A stretch of DNA of 64,000 bases from an uncultured Acetatifactor sp. (GCA_949840885.1 CATKYJ010000012.1:1-64000); one strand, 5' to 3'; shown: positions 32,500 to 42,043, numbered from the stretch's first letter. The notes: generated by a model from the letters alone, not told the origin. Program-made: numbers and translations.

Positions 32500-33522
32500 T
32501 TATGTTTCTGGCCAAGGCAGGTCGGATACTTCAATTTTCTTATCCCGCAGCATAAGCTCCCGCACCGCCTGATCTGCACTCTTTCCCTGGAAGAGCACCT
32601 GATTCACCTGCTCTATGATCGGCAGCTGCACCTGATATTTATGTGCAAGCCCCATGGCTGCCTTTGCGGAATATACGCCCTCCACTACCATCTTTACCTC
32701 CGCCATTGCCTCATCGCAGGTCTTTCCCTGCCCGATGAGGATGCCTGCCCGGCGGTTTCTGGAATGCATGCTGGCGCAGGTGACGATCAGGTCTCCAATC
32801 CCCGTCAGGCCGCAGAAAGTCTCGAACCTCCCTCCCATGGCCGTGCCCAGCCTTGCAATTTCCGTGATGCCCCTGGTGATCAGGGCAGCTTTCGTATTGT
32901 CCCCGTATCCCAGTCCGTCCGCGATTCCAGCAGCCAGCGCCACCACGTTCTTAAGCGATCCGCCCAGTTCCATCCCCAGAATGTCCGGGCTTACATAGAC
33001 CCGGAACACTTCGTTCATGAACAGATTCTGAATATATTCCGCCGTATCCTTGGATTTTGCCCCTACTACTATCGTAGTAGGAACGCCGCGCCCCACCTCT
33101 TCGGCGTGGGAGGGACCGGACATCACCGCCACATCCGCCTGGGGAATCTCCTGTTCGATGATTTCCGAGAGAGTCATCAGCGTGCGCTCCTCAATTCCCT
33201 TTGCCACATTCAGGATTTTCTGGCTCTCCCCCACCAGAGAAGACAGCCTATGGGCAGTGGTTCTGGTATAGGAGCTGGCCACTGCCATGACCAGCAGGTC
33301 TTTTCCTGCCACAGCCTCCTTGTCGTCCGTAGTGAACAGGATATCCTCCGGCAATTTGACTCCGGGCAGCATCTTATGCTCATGGTTCTCCTGAAGCATG
33401 TGAATTTCCGCCTCCAGAGCCGACCATACGGTAACTTTATGTCCGTTTTTATGCAGCAGCACCGCCAGCGCAATGCCCCAGCTTCCTCCGCCAATAATGC
33501 TTATTCTGGAATGATTTTCCAT
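32500..33522 (-). CDS. gpsA: Glycerol-3-phosphate dehydrogenase [NAD(P)+]
   Basis: The 340-residue enzyme shows the Rossmann motif SIIGGGSWGIALA (about 8-20), the catalytic Lys region ELGGSLKNVVALAAGI, and GLTGIGDLIVTC. It reduces dihydroxyacetone phosphate to sn-glycerol-3-phosphate, the backbone of membrane phospholipids. It follows plsY, which acylates that product, and der, an arrangement common in Firmicutes. GAGAGGGA precedes the ATG. The first residues MENHSR are extra compared with the usual start and look like a shortened 18-bp repeat unit fused to the gene. Confidence 0.96.
   Translation of the reverse strand: MENHSRISIIGGGSWGIALAVLLHKNGHKVTVWSALEAEIHMLQENHEHKMLPGVKLPEDILFTTDDKEAVAGKDLLVMAVASSYTRTTAHRLSSLVGESQKILNVAKGIEERTLMTLSEIIEQEIPQADVAVMSGPSHAEEVGRGVPTTIVVGAKSKDTAEYIQNLFMNEVFRVYVSPDILGMELGGSLKNVVALAAGIADGLGYGDNTKAALITRGITEIARLGTAMGGRFETFCGLTGIGDLIVTCASMHSRNRRAGILIGQGKTCDEAMAEVKMVVEGVYSAKAAMGLAHKYQVQLPIIEQVNQVLFQGKSADQAVRELMLRDKKIEVSDLPWPET
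33508..33522 (-). repeat. MEEEHS-type repeat, shortened copy at the gpsA start
   Basis: ATGGAAAATCATTCC equals the 18-bp unit with one codon lost and one changed; it encodes MENHS, the first residues of GpsA. Confidence 0.45.
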
Positions 33523-33576
33523 GACACGTTCCCTCTCTTTTCGAAGATTTTGCCCTGCCCCCTGCTATTTTCTTTT

Positions 33577-34275
33577 TCAGCGATTCCCGTCTTCCGTGGA
33601 ATGCTCCTCTTCTGTTTTCTCCACATCCACCTTATTCTTTTTAAGCAGATATGTCCGTCTTTCGTTGCCGTGCAGCAGACGGACAATGTTCTCCCGATGC
33701 TTCCAGTAGGCCAGGAGCGTCAGCAGAAGCGAAAGAATGTACATCTCGTTCAGATGAGCCTGGGTCATTCCGGCAAATACGCCGTTCTGGCCGCAGACCA
33801 CCATCTCGATCACAAAGCCCAGATATACCAGAAGCGACCCCAAAGACACCAGATGGGTGGAAAAGAAAATGCCGAAGAACATCACAACACCCATGACAAC
33901 GAAATACGGATGGAAAGAAAGAATCAGGCCAGCCGTGGCGGCAATTCCCTTTCCCCCCTTGAATCCCATGTAAAAGGGGTAATTATGTCCCAGAATGACA
34001 CCTGCCGCTGCATAGAGACACAGCAGATATATGGTGTCAGGATGGTTCTGTCCAAACAGCAGCCTTACGATCAACACTGCTATAATACATTTCAGGCAGT
34101 CCCCCACCAGCACGATCAGCCCCGCCTTTGTTCCCAGCACCCGCAGGGTGTTAGTGGTTCCGGCATTGCCGCTTCCGTGCTGCCTGATGTCGATTCCGTG
34201 AGCCTTTCCGTAAAAATATGCCGTCTGAAACAGACCAAATACATGACCAATCAGCAAACAGATTATTCTTTCCAT
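33577..34275 (-). CDS. plsY: Acyl-phosphate:glycerol-3-phosphate acyltransferase
   Basis: The 232-residue membrane protein has about five hydrophobic segments and the PlsY motifs GSGNAGTTNTLR (motif 1), GHNYPFYMGFKGGKGIA (motif 2, phosphate binding) and LVSLGSLLVY. It transfers an acyl group from acyl-phosphate, made by PlsX, to glycerol-3-phosphate. The partner plsX lies at the right edge of the window, and gpsA, which supplies the acceptor, is directly downstream. AAAAGGAG precedes the ATG. The hydrophilic C-terminal tail ends KTEEEHSTEDGNR, longer than usual and formed from an 18-bp repeat copy. Confidence 0.95.
   Translation of the reverse strand: MERIICLLIGHVFGLFQTAYFYGKAHGIDIRQHGSGNAGTTNTLRVLGTKAGLIVLVGDCLKCIIAVLIVRLLFGQNHPDTIYLLCLYAAAGVILGHNYPFYMGFKGGKGIAATAGLILSFHPYFVVMGVVMFFGIFFSTHLVSLGSLLVYLGFVIEMVVCGQNGVFAGMTQAHLNEMYILSLLLTLLAYWKHRENIVRLLHGNERRTYLLKKNKVDVEKTEEEHSTEDGNR
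33598..33612 (-). repeat. MEEEHS-type repeat copy in the plsY tail
   Basis: GAAGAGGAGCATTCC matches the unit body with one silent change and encodes EEEHS near the PlsY C-terminus. Confidence 0.7.
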
Positions 34276-34296
34276 AAACCTTACTGCTCCTTTTCG

Positions 34297-35640
34297 TTAT
34301 GAATTCTTTTCTTCATTCCTTTCTCTGATGATGAACCGCAGCGGAGTCCCCCGAAATCCAAAGGTCTCCCGGATCTGATTCTCTATATACCTGGTGTAGG
34401 AGAAATGCATCAGTTCTTTTTTGTTCACGAATATGACGAATGTGGGCGGCTTCACGGACACCTGGGTGATATAGTAAAGCTTCAGGCGCTTGCCCTTGTC
34501 AGAGGGAGGCTGCTGCATGGCCACCGCCTCCATCATAATCTCGTTGAGCACGCCGGTAGCCACTCTCATGGCGTGGTTCTCGCTGACCATGTCGATCACA
34601 TCAAAAAGCTTGTTCAGCCGCTGTCCTGTCAGTGCGGATATGAATATGATCTCCGCGTAAGGCATATAGGAAAGGACATCGCGCACCTTTTCCGTAACCC
34701 GGTAGATGGTTTTGTCGTCCTTTTCCACCGCATCCCATTTGTTCACCGCTATGATCACCGCCTTGCCCCTGTCATGTGCGATGCCTGCGATCTTGGCGTC
34801 CTGCTCGCTGACGCCCTCCACCGCATCGATGAGCAGCACCACGATGTCCGACCGCTCTATGGCGCCTATGGCGCGCACGATCATGTAATGCTCTAGCTCC
34901 TCCTTGATCTTGTTCTTCCTGCGCAGGCCTGCAGTGTCGATGAACACATATTCCCTGCCGCCATGGGCGATTTCCGTGTCCACGGCGTCCCTGGTGGTTC
35001 CGGCGATATCCGACACAATGAGCCGCTCCTCCCCCAAAAGTTTATTGATCAGGGAGGATTTGCCTGCATTGGGCTTTCCCACGATTGCTACCCTGGTGCG
35101 ATCGTCCTCTTCCTCGTCTATTTCCTCTGTCTTAAAGTGGGAGACCACCTCCTCCAGCATGTCCCCCAGACCCATCTTATTCGCCGCCGAAATGGGATGT
35201 GGCTCACCGATGCCCAGATTGTAAAATTCATACACATCCGCGGAATACTTGTTCACGCTGTCCACCTTGTTGACCACCAGCACCACCGGCTTTTGGGAAC
35301 GCCGCAGCATGTCCGCCACCTTGTCGTCCGCGTCCACCAGTCCCTGCTTCACGTCCACCAGGAAAATGATTACATCTGCCGTGTCAATGGCGATCTGCGC
35401 CTGGGCGCGCATCTGGGACAGTATGATATCTTTGCTGTCCGGCTCTATGCCGCCTGTATCTATCAGCGTAAACGTCCTGTCCAGCCAGGTCACGTCTGCG
35501 TAGATTCTGTCCCGGGTAATGCCGGGGGTATCCTGCACAATGGATATCCGCTCTCCCGCCAGGGCATTGAACAGGGTGGACTTCCCTACATTTGGCCTCC
35601 CGACCACTGCCACGATTGGTTTTGTACTTCTCTTTGCCAT
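34297..35640 (-). CDS. der: Ribosome-assembly GTPase Der (EngA)
   Basis: The 447-residue protein has two GTPase domains and a C-terminal KH-like domain. The first has [15 protein letters not shown] and NKVD; the second has [15 protein letters not shown] and NKWD. The C-terminus ([12 protein letters not shown] ... [11 protein letters not shown]) is the KH-like part. Der acts late in 50S subunit assembly and is usually essential. The ATG at 35640 was chosen because AGGTG lies 5 bases upstream; the adjacent ATG at 35643 is too close. It leads der-plsY-gpsA. Confidence 0.97.
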   Translation of the reverse strand: MAKRSTKPIVAVVGRPNVGKSTLFNALAGERISIVQDTPGITRDRIYADVTWLDRTFTLIDTGGIEPDSKDIILSQMRAQAQIAIDTADVIIFLVDVKQGLVDADDKVADMLRRSQKPVVLVVNKVDSVNKYSADVYEFYNLGIGEPHPISAANKMGLGDMLEEVVSHFKTEEIDEEEDDRTRVAIVGKPNAGKSSLINKLLGEERLIVSDIAGTTRDAVDTEIAHGGREYVFIDTAGLRRKNKIKEELEHYMIVRAIGAIERSDIVVLLIDAVEGVSEQDAKIAGIAHDRGKAVIIAVNKWDAVEKDDKTIYRVTEKVRDVLSYMPYAEIIFISALTGQRLNKLFDVIDMVSENHAMRVATGVLNEIMMEAVAMQQPPSDKGKRLKLYYITQVSVKPPTFVIFVNKKELMHFSYTRYIENQIRETFGFRGTPLRFIIRERNEEKNS

Positions 35641-35662
35641 CATTTCACCTATATGCTTTCCT

Positions 35663-35676
35663 GCGCGCCTTGGCGC
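35663..35676 (-). repeat. Short GC palindrome upstream of der
   Basis: GCGCGCCTTGGCGC lies about 25 bases before the der start, with a second GC-rich arm TGCGCTTGCACGCA just beyond. A near-identical box (GGCGCGCTTTGGCGCG) precedes lepB at 47140-47155. Confidence 0.5.
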
Positions 35677-35731
35677 ATGTCAAATCTGTGCGCTTGCACG
35701 CAAATCAAATCTGCACTTACCCGCGGATTAA

Positions 35732-37084
35732 TCACTCAAGAACCGATGCCAGCACAGCATTCACAAAATCATTTCCGCTTGATTTTACAATATTAATCGG
35801 AACTTGTAAAGCCTTTTCCAATTCTGATAGCCTATAATCGTCCAAAAACACGTCTTCGCCGCTGCGCAGGATATTCTCCGGCAGAAGCAGACGCTTTCCC
35901 AGAGGCTTATCCTGAAGCTGCGCCAGCAGATCCTGCCCGGTGATAAGCCCGGATACCGTAATCTTCTCCCCGAAGAAGAAATTGGTGATGGGATAGACCA
36001 TGACCTTAAGTTCCGGCCACGCCTCCATCATTTGCTGCGCCATTCTCAGAATGTATGGATACGCCAGCTTTCCCGTGGCTATCGACACATCTCCCCTGGG
36101 CGTCCTGTTCTCATTATCGTCTATCGACATGTCTTCTTTTGCCCGGCTCTCCATTGCCTCCTCAAACTCATCCAGCAAAAGCCGCAGCATCCCCACGCCA
36201 TTCTCCAGCTGCAGGTACCCATCGTATCGCTCCGCATCAGGCATTTCCCGTCCCGCCAGAATGTACCACTCATCGCTGGCATGGACGAAATGGATGCCAT
36301 ATTCCGAATAGCATTCCCTCTGAAACTTTTCTATGAGGTCAATGACTGCAGCTGCCTCCCCGCTGTCAAAGGGCTCCAGGGGATACAGGCCCTCTCGGTA
36401 TTTTGTCAGCCCTACCGGAACGACAGAAACGCTCTCCAGATTCGGGATGTACTTTATCAGCTCCCGGATGCTGTACTCCAGTTCTCTCCCATCATTGAGC
36501 CCCTTACAGAGCACGATCTGGCCGTTCATATGGATATCTGCCTCCATCAGCCGGTCAACCTTTTTCAGAGCCTCCCCGGCAAAGCGGTTGTTCAGCATTC
36601 TGCAGCGAAGTTCCGGATTCATGGCATGAAAGGAAATATTGATGGGAGAAAGCCTGTATCTGCAGATCCGGTCGATATCGTGGTCAGACATATTGGTCAG
36701 CGTCACATAATTCCCCTGCAGAAAGGAAAGCCTGGAATCGTCGTCCTTAAAGTACAGGGTCTTTCGCATGCCCGGCGGCATCTGGTCAATGAAACAGAAC
36801 ACGCATTTATTGCAGCAATGGCGGTACTCGTCCATCAGCCCGTTCTCGAACTCCAGTCCCAGATCCTCATCAAAATCTTTCTCCACCTCCAACAGCCACT
36901 GCTCCCCGTCCGGCTTTTCGCAGAGCAGTTCAATATAGCTGTCTTGTATCATGAACTGATAGTCAAAAATATCCTCGATCTCGGTTCCGTCAATGGAAAT
37001 CAGCCTGTCCCCGGGCTCTATCTCCAGTTCCTCTCCAATGCTTCCTGCTATGACCTTGCTCACTACATGCCCCTTTATCTGCAT
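35732..37084 (-). CDS. DUF512-family PDZ / radical-SAM-like protein
   Basis: This 450-residue protein has an N-terminal PDZ-like domain (about 1-60, GDRLISIDGTEI), a radical-SAM-like cysteine cluster CCNKCVFCFIDQMP (C-x3-C-x2-C near residue 90), a TIM-barrel-like core (ISFHAMNPELRCRML, then SVSVVPVGLTKYREGLYPLEPF) and a C-terminal DUF512 domain. The family is conserved in Clostridia, often beside der, and its reaction is unknown. AAAAAGGAG lies 7 bases before the ATG. It is followed by der on the same strand and is divergent from prs. Confidence 0.88.
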   Translation of the reverse strand: MQIKGHVVSKVIAGSIGEELEIEPGDRLISIDGTEIEDIFDYQFMIQDSYIELLCEKPDGEQWLLEVEKDFDEDLGLEFENGLMDEYRHCCNKCVFCFIDQMPPGMRKTLYFKDDDSRLSFLQGNYVTLTNMSDHDIDRICRYRLSPINISFHAMNPELRCRMLNNRFAGEALKKVDRLMEADIHMNGQIVLCKGLNDGRELEYSIRELIKYIPNLESVSVVPVGLTKYREGLYPLEPFDSGEAAAVIDLIEKFQRECYSEYGIHFVHASDEWYILAGREMPDAERYDGYLQLENGVGMLRLLLDEFEEAMESRAKEDMSIDDNENRTPRGDVSIATGKLAYPYILRMAQQMMEAWPELKVMVYPITNFFFGEKITVSGLITGQDLLAQLQDKPLGKRLLLPENILRSGEDVFLDDYRLSELEKALQVPINIVKSSGNDFVNAVLASVLE

Positions 37085-37151
37085 ATCTTACTCCTTTTTC
37101 CATATTTTGCCATAAAAATCTAACTTTCTCCCTGCTATGGCCGGAATTTTC

Positions 37152-37180
37152 TTGACGCGTCCCCGGCGTAATGATATAAA
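37152..37180 (+). promoter_or_regulatory. Sigma-A promoter of prs
   Basis: TTGACG (37152-37157), a 17-bp spacer and TATAAA (37175-37180). The leader to the prs start is about 165 bases and contains the MITE-like element. Confidence 0.7.
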
Positions 37181-37226
37181 TATAGGTGCAGCCAATATAG
37201 CTTATCTGAAGCATGCACTTTATTTC

Positions 37227-37334
37227 ATACTGTACGCCAGCTAAATTTACAGCATGCCCCGACTGCAGACCGCCGGCCAGGTACTTTCCGGGCTGCGTTA
37301 CTGTAAACTGTAAATTCTGGCGGTATGCAGTATA
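37227..37334. repeat. MITE-like element in the prs leader (most complete copy)
   Basis: The 108-bp element has imperfect terminal inverted repeats: left ATACTG-TACGCCAGCTAAATTTACAG and right CTGTAAATTCTGGCGG-TATGCAGTAT. An internal CTGCAGACCGCCGGCC repeats the end motif. It has no coding capacity and ends 17 bases before the prs ATG, so it is transcribed as part of the leader. Confidence 0.7.
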
Positions 37335-37350
37335 CATCAATGGAGGACTT

Positions 37351-38544
37351 ATGGCTAATTTACAAGAGATTGAAAATTCCATGCCTGTAGCGCCCTTAAA
37401 ACTCATCGCCCTTTCTTCCGCGAAGAAAATGGGAGCCAGGATCAATGACTATCTGGTGGAATTCAGAAAAACCATCCACAATGACAAAGTAAAGACGGAT
37501 CCGGCCTTTCAAGGCTACAGCGAAAGCAACTATCTGCTGGAGGTGGAGACGCCGCGCTTTGGCAGCGGCGAAAGCAAGGCTTCCCTGCAGGAGTCCGTCC
37601 GCGGCAAAGACCTCTTTCTCCTGGTGGACGTCTGCAACCACAGCATCACCTACAACATGCACGGATTTACCAATCATATGTCCCCGGATGACCACTATCA
37701 GGATCTGAAGCGCGTTATCTCCGCCTGCAATGGCAAGGCCCACAGGATCAATGTGATCATGCCTTTTCTCTACGAGAGCAGGCAGCACAAGAGAAACGGC
37801 CGCGAATCCTTAGACTGCGCTTTCGCCCTGAAAGAACTGCGGGACATGGGCATCAGCAATTTCATCACCTTTGACGCCCACGACCCAAGAGTCCAGAATG
37901 CCATTCCCTTAAAGGGATTCGACAATTTCACCACCCCTTACCAGTTCATCAAGGCCCTCCTGAATTCAGAGGAAGACTTAATCGTGGACAAAGAGCATCT
38001 GGTGGTCATCAGCCCTGATGAGGGCGCGCTGGACAGGGCAATCTATTTTGCCACGGTTTTGGGCGTGGATACAGGCATGTTCTATAAGCGCCGCGACTAC
38101 ACTACCATCATAAACGGTCGAAACCCCATTGTGGCCCATGAATTTCTGGGGGACAATATCGACAGCAAGGATGTCATCATCATAGACGATATCATTTCCT
38201 CTGGCCAGAGCATGCTGGACACGGCAAAGCAGCTGAAGAAAATGAACGCCAGACGTGTCTTCATCTGCTGTACGTTCGGCCTCTTCACCGATGGTCTGGA
38301 ATCCTTTGACGAGGCCTACGAGATGGGTTATTTTGACAAGGTAGTGACCACAGACCTGACCTATCTGCCACCCCAGCTCTACAGCCGGCCTTATTTCATT
38401 GAGGCAGACATGAGCAAGTTCCTTGCCTCCCTCATTGACTTCATGAACCATGACGCCTCTCTGACCAATGCCTTGACGGCCACGGACAAGATTCACGACA
38501 TCCTGGAATCCTACAACAACCGTCAGGAATTCGAGATGAACTGA
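37351..38544 (+). CDS. prs: Ribose-phosphate pyrophosphokinase
   Basis: The 397-residue protein has two phosphoribosyltransferase-type domains. It shows FDAHDPRVQNAIP (ATP/catalytic region), and the PRPP-binding loop DVIIIDDIISSGQSMLDT. It makes PRPP from ribose-5-phosphate and ATP for nucleotide, histidine and tryptophan synthesis. It is longer than the usual 310-320 residues, like other Clostridial long-form enzymes. GGAGG lies four bases before the ATG at 37351; the longer upstream frame crosses the repeat element and lacks a site. It is the only plus-strand gene in this part and converges on the histidine kinase, 23 bp apart. Confidence 0.9.
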   Translation: MANLQEIENSMPVAPLKLIALSSAKKMGARINDYLVEFRKTIHNDKVKTDPAFQGYSESNYLLEVETPRFGSGESKASLQESVRGKDLFLLVDVCNHSITYNMHGFTNHMSPDDHYQDLKRVISACNGKAHRINVIMPFLYESRQHKRNGRESLDCAFALKELRDMGISNFITFDAHDPRVQNAIPLKGFDNFTTPYQFIKALLNSEEDLIVDKEHLVVISPDEGALDRAIYFATVLGVDTGMFYKRRDYTTIINGRNPIVAHEFLGDNIDSKDVIIIDDIISSGQSMLDTAKQLKKMNARRVFICCTFGLFTDGLESFDEAYEMGYFDKVVTTDLTYLPPQLYSRPYFIEADMSKFLASLIDFMNHDASLTNALTATDKIHDILESYNNRQEFEMN

Positions 38545-38567
38545 CGCTTGCCCCGTCTTTCCCCTGC

Positions 38568-41294
38568 TTATGACGGCTCTTTTGCCTGATTAAGCGGGGG
38601 TTCAATATATTCCGGAAAAGAGATCAGCACCTTGAACAGGTCTCCGTCCATGAGGATGTCAAAGTTCCCGTCATGCACCTGCACCAGGCTCTTTGCAATG
38701 GACAGCCCAAGGCCGCTGCCCTCGGTGGTCCTGGAGGAATCCCCCCGGATAAACCGCTCCGTCAGCTCTTCGGGGCGTACATTCATCTGCTGTCTGGAAA
38801 TGTTCTTGATGGATACCTCTATCTGCCCTTCTGCCTTTGCCATGTTGATATAGACTCTGGTGCCCTCCAGGGCATATTTGCAGATATTGTTAAACAGATT
38901 CTCCACCACGCGCCACATCCTGCGGCTGTCCGCGTAGATATAGGCCGGGGAGGCGCTTTCCTCGAACACCACCTGCAGTCTGCACTCTTCCAGCCTTTCC
39001 GAGAATTCCCCGATTCCCTGATTCAAAAGTTCTGTCAGGTTGAGTTTTTCCTTTTCCAGTACAATGGTTCCGGAGGAAATCCTGGAGACCTCCATCAAAT
39101 CGTCCGTCAGCTGCTTTAAGCGCTGCGCCTTGCTGTCTAAGATGTCGATATATCCTTTTGCCGGCTCTTCCTCAATGTGCAGGCGCTTGAGCAGGTCTAC
39201 ATAGCTGATGATGGAAGTCAATGGTGTCTTAAGGTCGTGGGAGACATTGGTGATCAGATCCGTCTTCATCCGCTCGTCTGCCATGCTGGTCTTCACCGCA
39301 TGTCGGATGCCCTCTCCAATGCTGTTTACGGCAATGGCAAGCTCTCTGCTGGAGCCATGAAGGCTTTCCGGCTCCACCTTGAACTCCTCCTCTCCGTCCC
39401 GTATCCGGTTGATCCCCTCCACAATCTCGGCCTGCTCGGCATTGCGCCGAAATAGCAGTACACCCACGATCCCGTCCAACGCCACCATGGCCGCCAGAAT
39501 AAAGAACGCATACATCCGCTGGTTCCACAGCCTGTATACGGCCGCGATTCCGATCAGGTTTGAAAACAGGAACATATTGTAAGGCAGCAGCGTGCTGATA
39601 GCGGAATTCCTGTGACGGAAGATAAATCTGACCGTATTGTCGATTCCTCTGTACAAAAAGAAAAGGAAACTGCCATATAACAGTCTGCCTGCCTTTACCC
39701 GGCGCACCAGGCTGTTCCAGACCACGCCAAAGCCCACGCTGACATAAATCCCGTAAAGGGCAAACAGTGCGTATCGGTACATTTTTGTCAGTTCAATTCC
39801 CATAAGCCTAGTAGGCGTGGCTTCTGCCGTCTCTGCCAGGCTTAAGATCGCCCGGGCTCCCTGCAGGCCTCCATACACCAGCCCTGCCGCCAGCAGAATG
39901 AGCAGTTCTGTCCAAAGCTTGTCAAAACGGTTCAGGTAGCATATCTGTTCCCCATTCTCTCCAGGCGCCATTCCCGTGGTAACCGTCAGGTAGACTCCGA
40001 TTCCCAGCCAGAGAAAGGCAAGCACCACGATCAGTACAAGAAACCGTCCCATGTTCGGCACGATTCTCTGATACACGGCATTGGCTGTCTGGAATGCGTC
40101 TCCCTCTATGGGGTATTTGGAATCCACTCCCAGCCAGATATGTGTGGTTTCCGGATACGCATAGCTATATGCGTTGATATAGCCGTCCATTTCATCCTCG
40201 CTGAAGATCGTGTTCCCCATGAACACCAGACTGTCCGGATAGTAAATCAGGTAACGCCTGTACTCATTGAAGAACTCTGTGACCTCATTGTCCTCCAGAC
40301 CTGCCAGATTAGACACATTCGTATAAGTGCGTATTCCCTCATCGGTCATCATACGCACCATGTATTTCACATTGCTTTTAGAGCCTCTGTAAGCCTGGTT
40401 GCAGATCTGATAGCGCTGATAGTTGACAGTAAGGCTGTCGATAGCAGTCGCCACATTCTCCTGGAGCAGCATATAGTCGATCCAGTTGTCAGCATAGGCC
40501 GTCAACTGCCTCTTTCCCTCCACGGTAGCGTAGCGGCAGTTCAGCATGGGAATGTATACGGTCAGGCTGCCATCGTCCTCTCTGGATACGTTTATGCCCT
40601 CCAGATTTTTCGACATGATATAGGAGAAAACCATGTCCTCCAGCTGCTCTTTCGTGCTCTTTTCCAGCAGTCCTTTCAGTCTGGCAATTTCCTCTCCGCT
40701 TTTGCCATAGCGGCCCTCCAGCTCTTCCACGGGTTCTTCCTCTGGCGCTTCTTCTTTTTGTTCCGTCTCCTCCGTTTCCGTGACATGGTAAAAAGAATCA
40801 AAACAAAGCTGGCCGTACTCATCCAGCTTGAAATTTTCCGGATAGATGCAATATCCGAAATAATTCACGAATTCCGACATGCTCATAAAGCGATCCGCGT
40901 ACTCCACGCCGGACTTTCCCCATTTGACAATGTCGTCCAGCGCATACACCGCCGTCAGGACGCCGCCCGAATCCGCTCCAATCTCGTTTGCATATTTTGT
41001 CACATCAATCTGTTTGGCAGGATCCAGGACTCCATCCGTCTCCAGCTGCCCTTTTAAAACCACCAGCTGCGTGATATCCGAAACCGCATTCCGAAATAGA
41101 TCCTGATAAATCTCGGAATCCTCAAACTCCAGACCTGTATCTATGGGAAAAATCCTATACACTTTAGGGCCATCGATGGAATCCACCGAAATATAGGAAT
41201 TTAGGAGCACGCCTGCCAAAGCCGTCATAATGCCTGCGGCCAGCAGATGCTGGAACAGCCCCAGACAGGCTCTCAAAAATGTCCTTTTTTTCAT
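38568..41294 (-). CDS. Membrane sensor histidine kinase
   Basis: The 908-residue protein begins with a membrane segment (about 12-33), then a large outside domain of about 390 residues with an acidic stretch (TETEETEQKEEAPEEEPVEE), then about six membrane segments (about 424-650), a HAMP-like linker, a HisKA helix with His686 (ITNVSHDLKTPLTS) and an HATPase domain (ADSRRMWRVVENLFNNICKY, GSGLGLSIA). It pairs with the response regulator immediately upstream. The signal is unknown; the big exposed domain suggests an extracellular ligand. The only good ribosome-binding site, GAAGAGAGG, comes from an 18-bp repeat copy. Confidence 0.92.
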   Translation of the reverse strand: MKKRTFLRACLGLFQHLLAAGIMTALAGVLLNSYISVDSIDGPKVYRIFPIDTGLEFEDSEIYQDLFRNAVSDITQLVVLKGQLETDGVLDPAKQIDVTKYANEIGADSGGVLTAVYALDDIVKWGKSGVEYADRFMSMSEFVNYFGYCIYPENFKLDEYGQLCFDSFYHVTETEETEQKEEAPEEEPVEELEGRYGKSGEEIARLKGLLEKSTKEQLEDMVFSYIMSKNLEGINVSREDDGSLTVYIPMLNCRYATVEGKRQLTAYADNWIDYMLLQENVATAIDSLTVNYQRYQICNQAYRGSKSNVKYMVRMMTDEGIRTYTNVSNLAGLEDNEVTEFFNEYRRYLIYYPDSLVFMGNTIFSEDEMDGYINAYSYAYPETTHIWLGVDSKYPIEGDAFQTANAVYQRIVPNMGRFLVLIVVLAFLWLGIGVYLTVTTGMAPGENGEQICYLNRFDKLWTELLILLAAGLVYGGLQGARAILSLAETAEATPTRLMGIELTKMYRYALFALYGIYVSVGFGVVWNSLVRRVKAGRLLYGSFLFFLYRGIDNTVRFIFRHRNSAISTLLPYNMFLFSNLIGIAAVYRLWNQRMYAFFILAAMVALDGIVGVLLFRRNAEQAEIVEGINRIRDGEEEFKVEPESLHGSSRELAIAVNSIGEGIRHAVKTSMADERMKTDLITNVSHDLKTPLTSIISYVDLLKRLHIEEEPAKGYIDILDSKAQRLKQLTDDLMEVSRISSGTIVLEKEKLNLTELLNQGIGEFSERLEECRLQVVFEESASPAYIYADSRRMWRVVENLFNNICKYALEGTRVYINMAKAEGQIEVSIKNISRQQMNVRPEELTERFIRGDSSRTTEGSGLGLSIAKSLVQVHDGNFDILMDGDLFKVLISFPEYIEPPLNQAKEPS

Positions 41295-41295
41295 A

Positions 41296-41313
41296 GGAAT
41301 GCCTCTCTTCCAT
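41296..41313 (-). repeat. MEEEHS-type repeat copy supplying the kinase ribosome-binding site
   Basis: ATGGAAGAGAGGCATTCC lies between the regulator stop and the kinase ATG, one base out of frame with the kinase. Its GAAGAGAGG is 7 bases from that ATG. Confidence 0.75.
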
Positions 41314-41318
41314 GCTCC

Positions 41319-42011
41319 TTACTGTTTATCAATTTTATAGCCTACCCCCCAAACCACTTTCAGATACCTGGGTTCCCTGGGATTGATTTCAATCTTTTCC
41401 CGAATATGGCGGATATGTACGGCCACTGTATTGTCCGCGCCAATGGCATCCTCGTTCCAGATGCTTTCATAGATTTGGTCAATGGAAAATACCCTGCCCT
41501 GATTCTTCACCAACAGCAGCAGGATGTTGTATTCAATCGGAGTCATCTTCACGGACTCCCCATCTACGAACACCTGCTTGGTGTCATCATTGATCATCAG
41601 TCCGCCTACCTGATAGACGGACTTGCTCTCCGCGTTCAGGCTTCCCAGAGAGGTATACCGGCGCAAATTGGACTTCACTCTGGCCACCAGTTCCAGCGGA
41701 TTAAAGGGCTTCGTTATATAGTCGTCCGCCCCGATGTTCAATCCCAGAATCTTGTCCGTATCTTCCGATTTTGCGGACAGCATGATGATGGGGATACTGC
41801 TGTATTCCCTGATTTTCAAAGTGGCGCGGATGCCGTCCAGTTTCGGCATCATCACATCCATGATCAGCAGATGGATTTCCTCTTTTTTCAGCAAGTCAAT
41901 GGCCTGTTTGCCATCGTAGGCTTTAAAGATACTATGTCCGTCCTGGCTTAAATAAATCTCGATGGCATCCACGATTTCCCTGTCATCGTCACACACAAGT
42001 ATATTGGCCAT
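41319..42011 (-). CDS. OmpR-family response regulator
   Basis: The 230-residue protein has a receiver domain (1-115; acidic residues Asp8-Asp10, phospho-acceptor Asp52 in LLIMDVMMPKLDG, Lys in ITKPFNPLELVARV) and a C-terminal winged-helix DNA-binding domain (about 135-228, ending VWGVGYKID). It is the partner of the histidine kinase 24 bp downstream. The start has GGGGTGAAACA upstream. The leader holds five tandem 18-bp repeat units. Confidence 0.95.
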   Translation of the reverse strand: MANILVCDDDREIVDAIEIYLSQDGHSIFKAYDGKQAIDLLKKEEIHLLIMDVMMPKLDGIRATLKIREYSSIPIIMLSAKSEDTDKILGLNIGADDYITKPFNPLELVARVKSNLRRYTSLGSLNAESKSVYQVGGLMINDDTKQVFVDGESVKMTPIEYNILLLLVKNQGRVFSIDQIYESIWNEDAIGADNTVAVHIRHIREKIEINPREPRYLKVVWGVGYKIDKQ

Positions 42012-42043
42012 ATTGTTTCACCCCGTTTTTCCAAATTTCCCAT

